Source: Stercorarius parasiticus
Taxonomy: Eukaryota > Chordata > Aves > Charadriiformes > Stercorariidae
Assembly: GCA_013396915.1 (NCBI GenBank)
Contig: VWZL01002495.1
Location: 62,001 to 126,000, forward strand
Reading direction: 5' to 3'
Length of the DNA stretch: 64,000 bases
Under the pieces are notes generated by a model. The model saw only the letters and a program-made list of their open reading frames with translations, did not search any database and had not been told where the DNA came from. The stretch's first letter is position 1. Each line of letters opens with the position of its first letter. Below, piece by piece: positions 23,901 to 35,900 of the stretch. Position numbers and translations under genes: made by a program.

Positions 23901-26900
23901 TGAGGTGCTGGAGCGGGTCCAGAGAAGGGCAACAAATTTGGTGAGGGGTCTAGAGCCCAAGTCTTATGAGGAGTGGCTGACGGAGCTGGGATTGTTTAGC
24001 CTGGAGAAAAGGAGGCTGAAGGGAGACCTTATCGCTCTCTGCAACCACCTGAAAGGACGTTCTAGATATGTGGGAGTCAGTCCCTTCTCCCAAGTAACAG
24101 GACAAGAGGGAACGGCCTCAAGTTGCACTAGGGGAGGTTCATACTGGATATTAGGAAAAATTTTTACACTGAAAGCATTGGAGCAGGCTGCCGAGGGAAG
24201 CAGTTGAGGCACCATCCCTGAAGGTATTTAAAAGACAGGTAGACGAAGTGCTCAAAGATACGGTTTAGTGATGGTTTTTGTCAGAGTTAGGTTGATGGTT
24301 GGACTAGATGATCTGAAAGGTCCCTTCCAACCTAGCAATTCTATGATTCTATACAAAAGAATGGGGGAGAGGGAGGAGAGGAGTGAGTGGAAGGCTCGTT
24401 ATACTTCAAGTTGCATCAATGTAGAAGACACGATTAACATATTTTATTTATTTATTTACTACTTAGTGCACCCAGACCTTACTGAGAACTTCTAAAGATG
24501 CAAAGCCTTGACTGAACAAAACACTAAAGTATATAATTACTTAAAGCATGGGATTAAATACATCTTTATTTAAAAAGAAACTGAATTTCAATTTCATAGT
24601 ACGCATCAGTCTGTTATGTAAGTAATGAGCTGCTTTATTGAATAAGAATTGATGTAGGCACGATGCTTAAAGACTCTCTTTCATTAAAACTCTGGACAAA
24701 CAGCAGCCAGTTTCTATTTTCCCTACATTTTGCAGTATAACCTTTTGGATGTATGTATTTACTGCACATTCATTGCCAGAGGCAGTCATCTCTCTTAGCA
24801 CCCAGGATTTTTACATCTGGTATTACAGTTTAATTTAACCAAATCATTATTACCTGGTCTGGCACGGCCGTTCATTGCACTTGCGGATCTGTGGTTCAGG
24901 TTTTGTTAAATATTTGCATTTCTTATTGTCCACAAGACTGATATTCTTGTTCATAATCTTTGTGCAAGAGACGGTTGTCTTTCTTTCACCTAGTGAAAAA
25001 TAAAGCAGGTACGTGGGGAAACCAGGAATATGCAACTTTGTTAAAAAAAGAAGGATGAAAGTATCTTTACCAGGCACAGCAATTTCACGTAGTTTGGCTA
25101 AAAGAACTGTAAAACTTGTAAAAGAAAATCAAAGCTAGCAGGGAGCTTACGAGAGCTATTAAAGTTTCTAGGGAACAATTTGATTTTATAATCCAATCTT
25201 TGCACATCATTGGCAACAGAGTTTTGTTGCTCTATTCCTGTAACTAGTCATAGGCCAGACACTTAGTCTTACTGGAATAATTGTTTCTTTCTCAACCACT
25301 GAGGCACCAGCGCTGAGAAAAGCTTGCCATAAAATTACAGGGAAAAGTATGGTTGTTCATTAATATATAAAATAAGAAAAGGAATGACAAGTCCTGCTTC
25401 TCTGTCTTGCTCGAGTTTAGTAGTTCTGCCTGGTTTATCAGTATACGGGCAGGCATGGCCAGCACTCGGCATGTGCAACCTTTGGTAAGGAGCCTGCACT
25501 ATTACCCATGAACTAAAGAGGCCACACAACTGACCTGATCTGTAGGGTAATCATTTAGGAAGTTGGGTCCTGTCTGCAGAGATCTAGTGCATGTTCTGCA
25601 CAGAAACCTTGCCCTGATGGGTGGGTTGGAACCTGCTGTGTCCTGAAGCTGGAGGCATTAGAATTTAACGCAGTACCTACCGCAAGCACTAAATTGTAAT
25701 TAGATAGAGAACCTATTTTTAGCAGCAATCCTTGAATTAAAGACTTCAATTAGTAGAAAACAGGTTCATAACCATTTGTTCCTATGGTTATGTTTTAACA
25801 CTCTGTTTCTACCTGGAAGTTTACCAGCAAACAGGGTGCATGCAGGGGCAAGGCAGACTTAAGCATGCAACATTCCCAGCGGTCAGAAATGTGCCTGTGG
25901 ATGGAGCAGTTAAGTTATAAATGCGCATTATGTGTGTGACCACAGCTGACATTTTACACAGCACTTGTGTATATGAGAGCACATGCAACTAATCTATCAT
26001 ATACAGCATTTGAAATGTTTGACTATTCTTTCTGCATTTACATATACATCTGTGTATTCATATTCTCTCCCACAGAAAAGAAAGCTTTTCTGCAGCATAG
26101 GCGGTCGCAGACCAGTTACATATATAAACATGCACGAAACCACATGGCTTCATCAATAGTTTCATCCTGACATAACTTTAAACATTTAAGCAAAACTACC
26201 GATAATTGTTATATTCTTTAATCAGATTCATCAAAATATTGATGTTAAAAAATAAAAAAATATTTACACAGGGTACAAGCTGCAGCTTTTTAATTTCATT
26301 ATTGATTCATATTTAAGCCAAGAACTAAAAGAACGGTTAAAATGGTTTTGTCTAAAGTAGGAAAAATCTTTCACTTATGTTTCAGAATATTTGCAGTAAA
26401 AATAACTTCTATGGAAGTTTGTATTAACTCAGCTATTTTAGACAATAACAAAAAATGAAGGCCAGTTACAACATAAAAATATGATAGAAAACATTACAGT
26501 AAAACACTTACATATTTACTTAAGCATTAATGTAGAATAAATTACTGACATACTGCATTTTAAGACTTCTCCAGATGATAGGTAACCTTAGAAATATTTG
26601 GGGCAATAATGAGAGATTGTGGTAGCATTAAAATTATTCTAAAAATTCTTCAGGAAACTGTAAAAAGCATGAATACTCCAAGTGAATAGGAATGCACTAC
26701 TAAGAAACAGAGGATGCTACTAGCACCACATACAAAATACCTTCAGGGAAGACGCTTTCTTACCAAACCAGAAAAAGCATGTTTATGGAAACTACAGTAA
26801 TCTGTCATGACACCAGGATTGTTCACAGAGTTAAACGAGCTAGAACACTGTGTTCCTTATGCTGCTGATATGAGAAAGTAAAGCATTTCCAGGCCTTCTT

Positions 26901-29900
26901 ATTCAATCACAAGGTGCACAGCAGTTTTCAGAACTGCTGATCAGAGCAACCATGACTGTTGAGGTTGTAAGCAGGAAATGCAGGTTTCAAAAAATCAAGA
27001 TTTCAAACTCAAGGTGTAAGTCTGACTAATTGCATAAGGTACGAACAGATCTCTGCAGGCTGCATTCATTAAAAAAAACCTCTGAAGTGTTTTTCAGTGT
27101 AATTACCCCATTGAATAACCATCTTCTAAACAGCAGTTTTAAAGGATTTTGTTACAGCAATACGATTTATGTTCCAATATTTGCTTTCATATCTGTATTT
27201 TGTTCTTCCAAATTCACATTTTTTATGGTTTATAAACATAAACATAGGGAAAATATCACATCAGCATACTAATATCTGCTGTTGTAATATTTGTTCCATA
27301 TGTTTCTGGATCATCCTCAACTCACGTTACTAACTGTACATATTTGATCTCAGACTGTAGTTTGCAATGTCTTTTACAGATCATTTATCTTCAATAGTTC
27401 CAAATACAGAGTGGAATGCATATGAACTTTCTATTCTCGTTCTAGCTCTTGCACTTGTATTTCTTCTTGGAAACTGTGTCCTGAACTTGCTTTGTTAATC
27501 TAGATTTTGTTCCTTCACTACCATGTTTTTCTACTTACTTTATTTAGTTTGAATTTTTTCCTAGAGTTACGACTATTCTTTTAATATAATCAGGAAGCAT
27601 GAGGCTGAAGTATGTCCATCATTGTATGGAATCATACAAGCTGCAATGAGGATGTTACTATTAAATATACAACACTGACCATTAGAGTCTTAAATATTAA
27701 TACACCATGTGTTTTAATTGAGATATATATACACACACACGCAGTGTATATACATATATATGCACATTGTATACACCCACATATATATATTGTACATGTA
27801 CGTACACGTTGTATATACATATACATTTTTAAAATGTGTGTGTGTGTACATTTTTCTTTTATTTTACCTCCTCCACATACAGCATCACAGTCCTCCCAGC
27901 CAGAATGAGTCCACATGAAAAGAGGCTCTGGTACTTTAGAGCTCTGATTCTCAGGAAGAGGATCCAGTGGGATTGTGTACTCATAGTGTAGACCATAGTT
28001 CTGGTCATGGAAGAGCAGCACCTGCAAGACACAGAGAAGGAAAACCTACCTGTGTACACAGACACTGTGGAAGACAAACTCTGAACTGTGAGGAGATAAT
28101 AAGCACGACAGAATGACTTAATGTCATTTCAACCCTCCTGATGGATTTTGTAGAAGGAATTAATGACACTACCCAAATCAAGACAATTGGAAGAATTATT
28201 TTACTTAACAGAAAAGTCGAAAAGCTCTCCGTGTGAAATAAGCAAACAAAATTCACCAGAAATCTGGAGGATGATTATGTTCTGTGATTTCAGTGCTCTT
28301 AAATAGAGGAGATCTTTCCTAGATGCATCAGATTTAAAACTATTTCAGATATACCAGACAATTTCTTGCATTTGAAGGGTTTTGAATTGTGAAGTAATCC
28401 TTCATCATCTCCCTCTTTCTTTCTGGTGGCTATCAACTTTTCCTCCCCTTCACTGAAATGCATCAAAACTGCACTTCTTCATGGAGAACTTGGTGATTGC
28501 AATCCTCAAATGGCGATGCTGTGCTATAGTCAGCCAGGATAAAAAACATCTGATATTAATTTGAATCTCTCTCCTTAAGCAGCCCATCAGCTTTTTATGA
28601 CATTTGTAGGAATGCTGAGACCTTCCAGCTTGCCTCAACAACGTAAAGATTATTCTTGGATTTAAATGCATTTTTTTAGAAGTCGGACGACAGATCTATA
28701 TATATAATCAGGTGTGTGTGTATATATATATGTATCTATATATATAATCAGGTGTGTGTATACATATATATATATGTTTAAAAGCGGGTATATCTTACAT
28801 AGATCTCATTATCTTCAGGAGCCTGGAAAAAATTAGTTACCATCCTATATGATAGGACTCAGGTAATAAAACTGAATCCATATTGTCATACCAGTAAATG
28901 TAAAGGTGATGTCGTGGGACCTTTGGCTGATATTTTCTCCCAGAGACCTCTCCGAACATAATGGACAGTTGTCCCGGCAATATTGAATGTTCCTGAATGC
29001 TCAATCTTCCAGTCACTATTGATTGACTGTTTTCCAGCATCTCGAAGAGCTGTAAAATACATGAAAAAAGACCAATTTAAACGGTATCTGTTCAGTAGTG
29101 ATTTGGGCCTCCTTTAACTTCCTGTTTGGATAATTTAGTAAGCAGGTGAAATCACCTAACTCTGTTTGCAAAGTTATTTATGAATCCTACTATACATGAA
29201 CTTAAATTGGAACATGCTTCAGAAACACTTTCTGGAAGGAATGCTTGGCAAAACCATGTGTGCTTAACATTACTTGAAGTTAACATCAGTGTTTTAATGC
29301 CTAAAGAGACTGACAGGCTCCAGCATAATTCATAATTCAATCACTGAATTAATTTAAGGCAAAGACAACCATTCTGTATTCCCAGGGTGGCCATTTCTAT
29401 AATCCATGAAGGCATGGGAAACAAAATCTTCACAATATACTCTTCAAGAGTTATGGAATTATGCTAAAACTTCAAAAAAATTCTAGTTCATTATTCTTTC
29501 CCCTCTAATAACTATATTTGCTTTTTTCTCCACCTTGGAATGTGACAATATTACTGTCATCCTACCTAAATACTTATTTTACACACTTTCACCACATAAT
29601 TTGATGCTTCTAACAAACAGGAAAAGCTTATTCTTTTTGGCTGAACCATTCCTCTTGTTGGACTAATTTATATTCAAAAGCACCATCAAGTCAGTTCACA
29701 CATTGAGAACACAGGACTTTACATCAGTTTTCTATAGTAAACTAAACAGATTCTTCTGTGGAAGACTTGTAATTTTATTTTATTTTACTTTATTTTATTT
29801 TGTTCAGATCAGGTCTGAAATAATCATGTGAAGTAGAATATACTTGAAGTCACCTTCAGAACAAGAAGTTTTACACATTCCTCTTCATTGAAATTGCACG

Positions 29901-32900
29901 TTTGGCATCAGACTGTTGCAAGAGTACCTCAAAAGTTTAAGCCTTGTCCAAAATTTCTTTTTTAAAGTCATAAGTTAATGTGAGTCACTCCTGTAATCAT
30001 CTTCTCTCCTATTCATATTTATACTGTTATGTTTTGTTTCTATGGGAAACAATGGCAACAAGTCTATGGACTGGCAGAAATACAATTGCGTAAGACACCA
30101 CTGATGTGTACCACTGCAGCACTGTGTAATAAATGTTAAGACTATAAAATCCATTAACGCTGTAGAACAGCCCTGTACTAAAAATAAGCAGTGATTTTGC
30201 AAGATTTAAAAACTGGTATTTTAAGTTTAAACATTCTATTATTAATGGTAATTAAGTTCTGTTTAGTGTTTAAACTGTAGGGGCCAATCCTCTTCCCAGT
30301 GGAGAAACAAAACAAATGTACTCGAAAGCACTGAGGTCCAGTTGGGTCATGCTGCTCAGATGGAGCAGCATCCTCTCCCTGGAGAGCAGCAGACCTTGCA
30401 TCATTTTGTCTTGTCTTTAAAATGAACGTGTGTGCCACAGTATTCAGACATGTGCAGGGGACTGGAATCCTAGCCCCAGAATAGAAAAATCACAGAATCA
30501 CCGAATCACAGAATGGTTCGGGTTGGAAGGGACCTTAAAGATCACCTAGTCCCAACCCCTCTGCCCTGGGCAGGGACACCTCCCACTAGACCAGGCTGCT
30601 CAAAGCCCCATCCAGCCTGGCCTTGAACACTTCCAGGGATGGGGCATTGACAACTTCCCTGGGCAACCTGTTCCAGTGCCTCACCACCCTCATAGTGAAA
30701 AATTTCTTCCTGATATCTAATCTAAATCTACCCTCTTTCAGTCTGAGGCCGTTACTCCTCGTCCTGTCATAACACTCCCTGATAAAGAGTCCCTCCCCAT
30801 CCTTCCTGTAGGCCCCCTTTAGGTACTGGAAGGTCGCTATAAGGTCTCCTCGGAGCCTGCTCTTCTCCAAGCTGAACAACCCCAACTCTCGCAGCCTGTC
30901 CTCATAGCACAGGTTCTCCAGCCCTCTGATCATCTTCGTGGCCCTCCGCTGGACCTGTTCCAACAGGTCCGTGTCCTTCTTGTGCTGAGGACTCCAGAGC
31001 TGGACGCAGTACTCCAGGTGGGGTCTCACCAGAGCAGAGTAGAGGGGCAGAATCACCTCCCTCGACCTGCTGGCCACGCTTGTTTTGATGCAGCCCAGGA
31101 TACAGTTGGATTTCTGGGCTGCAAGTGCGCATTGCCTGCTCATGTTGAGCTTCTCGTCCACCAGCACCCCCAAGTCCTTCTCCTCAGGGCTGCTCTCAAG
31201 CCATTCTCTGCCCAACCTGTATTTGTGCCTGGGATTGCCATGACCCAGGTGCAGGACCTTGCACTTAGCCTGGTTGAACTTCCTGAGGTTCGCACAGGCC
31301 CACCTGTCAAGCATGTCAAGGTCCCTCTGGATGGCATCCCTTCCCTCCAGTGTGTCAACTGTGCCACACAGCTTGGTGTCATCGGCAAACTTGCTGAGGG
31401 TGCTCTCAGTCCCACTATCCATGTCACCAACAAAGATGTTAAATAGCACTGGTCCCAGTACCAACCCCCGAGGAACGCCACTCATCACCGGTTTCCATGT
31501 GGACATTGTGCCATTGACTGCAACCCTTTGAGTGCAGCCATCTAGCCAGTTCCTTATCCACCGAGTGGTCCATCCATCAAATCCATGCTTTTCCAATTTA
31601 GAGACCAGGATGTCGTGTGGGACAGTGTCAAACGCTTTGCATAAGTCCAGGTAGATGACGTCAGTTGCTCTCCCCTTATCTACCAATGCTGTGGCAACAT
31701 CACAGAAGGCCACCAAATTTGTCAGGCACTATTTGCCTTTGGTGAAGCCATGTTGGCTATCACCAATCACCTCCTTATTTTCCATGTGCCTTAGCAGAGT
31801 TTCCAGGAGGATCTGCTCCATGATCTTGCCAGGCACTGAGGTGAGACTGACTGGTCTGTAGTTCCCTGGGTCATCCTTTTTTCCCTTTTTGAAAATGGGG
31901 GTTATGTTTCCCCTTTTCCAATCAGCGTGAACTTCTCCAGACTGCCATGACTTTTCAAATATAATGGAAAGCGGCTTGACGACTTCATCTGCCTGCTCTC
32001 TCAGGACCCATGGATGGATTTCATCCGATCCCATGGATTTATGCACCTTCAGGTTCCTCAGATGGTCCCAAACCTGATCTTCTCCTACAGTGGGCAGTTC
32101 TTTGTTCTCATAGACCCTGCCTTTGCATCCTGCCAGATCTCGTATTTTCCGCTTTCAGATTCCTCACTTGAGCCACCGGGGTCAGACAAAGTAAGAAAAG
32201 GTATCCTCAAGCCTAAAATTTTGGCTTGGATTCAGGCAGTCCAGCTTCTGTTCTTGACTCCGTCACACCCCATATTGTAAGCAAGTTCACTGAGTTTTAT
32301 TCCACACCATACACATACTCCCACTCTGCTCAGCTTTCGATAAAGGAGGATTTCCTATAGAAAGTAATGCAATACAGGAAGAAAATTCAGCACAAAAGTG
32401 TATCCTCTCTCAGGCAATACAAATCGAGCAATACATCTACAACTAAAAAGACAAAGAAAGCAAACTCAGACTGGGAAAACCTGCTGCAACTGTAACGAAG
32501 ACCAAAATTTGTGCTAAAACAAGGGAGCTAATTACAACTGTATCTCTGTAAAGCATAAAATAGCCATCATCACAATGACAATGAAGTAATGGTGATGAGT
32601 GCAATGTATTTTTTAATTACTGCACCAGGGATATAAACTCTTCCAATGAGGTGCAAGAGGCTACACAGCCATAGACATGCAAGATTTCACAGTTCAGCTA
32701 ATGCATCTCCCAGTGCTCAGTGGGGAGCAACAGTACCCTGGTCTTGGCCCTCCACTTGGTAAATCTGTGCCTACTATTCTTTTTATTGCTTTCTATGGAA
32801 AACTGTAAAATACTACACCACTAAATTAACTTCGAAATTTTGCTTAAATTGAAATTGCCACACTTTATGGAGAGGTTACGAAAAAAGGCATTTGTACCAA

Positions 32901-35900
32901 AATAAGAGGAAAGTTGACATCTTTGTGAATTGTGAATTTTGCCTTTTGTTCTGGGAAAAAGTTAGTCATACTCTCCAGAAAAGTACCAAAACAATGTCAT
33001 TTTGGCTAATGCTTATTTTTCTCAAGAAAATTGACAAATAAAAAAAATATTACTGAAATTCAATTCTAAATGAGAGTAACTTCATTGCTATCTTCCGTCA
33101 AAGAAGTCGTCGTTTAACTTCTATTCAGGTTATCATGTATTCCCTTCAAGCCATCTTAAGAACATTAAGACTTGAGATTTGAGTAACTTTTTGAAAATTT
33201 CAACTGAGGTAAGGCTGACTGGTCGGTAGTTCCCAGGATCCTCCTTATTACCTTTTTAAAAATGGTGCAATATTCCCTTTTCTCCAGTGACTGGGGACTT
33301 AACCTGACTGCCATAACTTTTCAAATATGCTTGAGAGCAGCTTGGCAATTACATCAGCCATTTCCCTCGGGACCCTGGGATGCATCCTATTGGGCCCCAT
33401 GGACCTGGCATGTTCAGGTTCCTCAGGTGGTCTCAAACCTGATCTACAATGGGAAGGACTTCACTCCACCTGACATTTGGGGACTTGAGAGATGTGGGAA
33501 GAATGATTACCATTGCAACTGAGGCAAAAAAATTGTTCAGTACCTCAGCCTTCTCCATGCTCATTGTCATTAGTTCTCCTGTCTTATTTATCAGGGTATG
33601 TGTTTGTGTGTGTATGTACATTTTCTTTAATCCTCCTTTTCTGACTAACATACCTGTAGAAGCTCTTATTATTATTTGCATTCCTTGCCAAACTCAGCTC
33701 CAGTCGTGCCCTAGCCTTCCTGGTCCCATCTCTACACATATGCGCAGCATCCCTGTATTCTTCCTAGGATACCTGTCCCTGGTTCCACTGCCTATGCATT
33801 TCCATCTTAACTTTAGTTTGACCAGGAGGTCCTTACTCAGCCATGCCGGTCTCCTGCCTTCCTTGCCTGATTTCTTATATGCAGGAATTGAGAGCTCCTG
33901 CAATCTAGAAAAAAATGTCCTTAAAGAGCTGCCAGGTCTGTTTTGCTCCTTTATCCCTGATGGCAGTTTCTCAGGGGGTCTCATCCACTAATTCCTTAAA
34001 ACAACCGAAAGCTTGCTCTCCAAACATTCAGAATTCTGGCTTTAGTCTTCACCTGGCCCATATCCCTCAAGATCATGAGTTCCACCAGGGCATGATCACT
34101 GCAGCCTGGGCTGCCATCATGCTTGACCTCACTAATTAGTTCATCTGTGTTGGTAAGCAACCAACAAGGTCCAGTAACACTGTTTCTTTGGCTGGGCTGT
34201 CTACCACCTGGATTAAGAAATTATCTTTGATACACTCCAAGAGTCTCCTGGACAGTTTACAGCTTACTGTGCTGTTTTTCCAGCAGATGTCAGGTTATTG
34301 ACGTCCCCAGGCAGGGTCAGAGCCTGCAAGCGTGATCCTTCCTGTAGTTGAAGTAAGAATGCCTCGTCAATGGGCTCCCCTTGGTCAGGCAGCCTGTAGT
34401 AAACACCAATCACGAAGTTTCCTTTGTTGGGTTGGCCCCTGATTTTTACCCATAAATTCTTAATCTGTTCACCACTGCTTTTCAAAGACAGCTCTGTAAG
34501 GTCAATCCATTTTTTCATACAGAGGGCATTTTTTTCATCCTGATGCAAAATGATTTCAAAAGGTGTTACTTATTAACCATCATCTATGGCCCTCTATATA
34601 TGAAATAAAAACATATTTAGTCTCAGTGGGCTCTGAACCAGGTCCTCAACTGGCTTCCCTTGAAATTAGAAATTACATAGTCTAAGGATTTGGTCCAAGG
34701 TGTTTTGAAACTATTAACATTGTCAGAAATGAGGGATTCAAACTTTTGTATTATTTGTCAGACCCCATCTGCTTTCCCACACCCTCCTCCTCCAAAATAT
34801 GGTCCAACATTTTTTTTTTTTTAACTAGAAAACATACTTCATAAAGGAAATCAGACAAGAATACAGCACACCTATGTCCTTGATATCTATAAGACAATCA
34901 GCAATTACAATGGCATGCAGTGTTAAACTGTGGGTCCAAAGGGTCTATATCACTCAAGAAGCTTGATCACATACGTCAGAATAATGATACAGCTAATCTA
35001 ATCTGCTCCTTTAGTTCAGCTGAAAACAGGTAATTTCTCTCATTTCCAATTAGCACAGAAAAATTTCAGGTTTTAGATTGTACGTCATTTGTATAGTTAT
35101 ATATCATTAACTGATCTTATTAATTCATTATGGGGCCTGGACCTGTCATGCCGTTATACAAGTGTCACAGGAATAAACTCTCTAATCTCAAAGCCTAGTG
35201 TATCTCTTCCACAAAAATCCTGTAATCTTTCTTTTTGTATCCTACATTAAGAATTATTTTTGAAAAAGCTTTTAATACCTTCCAAATATAAATGAAAATT
35301 TAGCAAGAGAAAAGGCATTATCTCAGACAACAGAAATCTAGATAATTCTTGAAACAAGTTTTTTACAGCTCTTCTTACACTAGTTGTTATTAAAGTAACT
35401 GACTATGAACCAAGTCTCATGCCAACACAGTTATAAGCAGACAGGATTATCACTGCAGGTTTATTCTTTAAAAATAAATCTCAAAATTGTTTCTTAAAAT
35501 AATGAATTCTAATTCCAAAATTAATAAGTATATGCTTTAGGAAATATTCTCAAATTAAAGAAACACTTCCCCCCACCCCCATCTATACTGTTACAAATAA
35601 TTCCTATTCCTAAATACTCCGCTGATGAAAGAAGGATCACAATCTCTTATGCATTTTGTCATATAACTTCAATAAGAAGGAATACTTAATGTTTGGCTAT
35701 GTCACTGCTTCTACCTTCCCACAGGACAGACCTTGACAGACCAATCAATTCGGTAAATGCAGTTGAAAGTTACACCCTGTCTTTTCTCCTAAGACACCAG
35801 AGCTCCTGTTACTGTGGTGTATGTTGACATGCCTCAGATAAAGAGGATATCTGAGGTGTTCAGGAAGAACTCCTCTGAAGATTTGCTTCAAGAGCACAAT

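Larger units (their letters stand above)
22101..24853 (-). other. ADAMTS19: intron between exons k and l
   Basis: 2,753 nt, donor GTAATA, acceptor tctttgtag. Contains a plus-strand CR1 (23871-24353), directly preceded by an unidentified GC-rich block (23530-23870), and an ATTT tetramer run (24436-24460). The remainder (22101-23529) shows nothing recognised apart from T-rich stretches near 23335-23362. Confidence 0.8.

Noticed and set aside
30982..31446. Plus-strand 154-codon frame over the CR1
   Set aside because: Antisense of the CR1 reverse-transcriptase frame, not a gene.
30586..31716. 376-codon frame as a host gene
   Set aside because: It is CR1 ORF2: RT motifs, CR1 3' tail and a stop interrupting the upstream part.
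33599..33640. GT-rich stretch as an independent element
   Set aside because: It is a short microsatellite within the old CR1 fragment.
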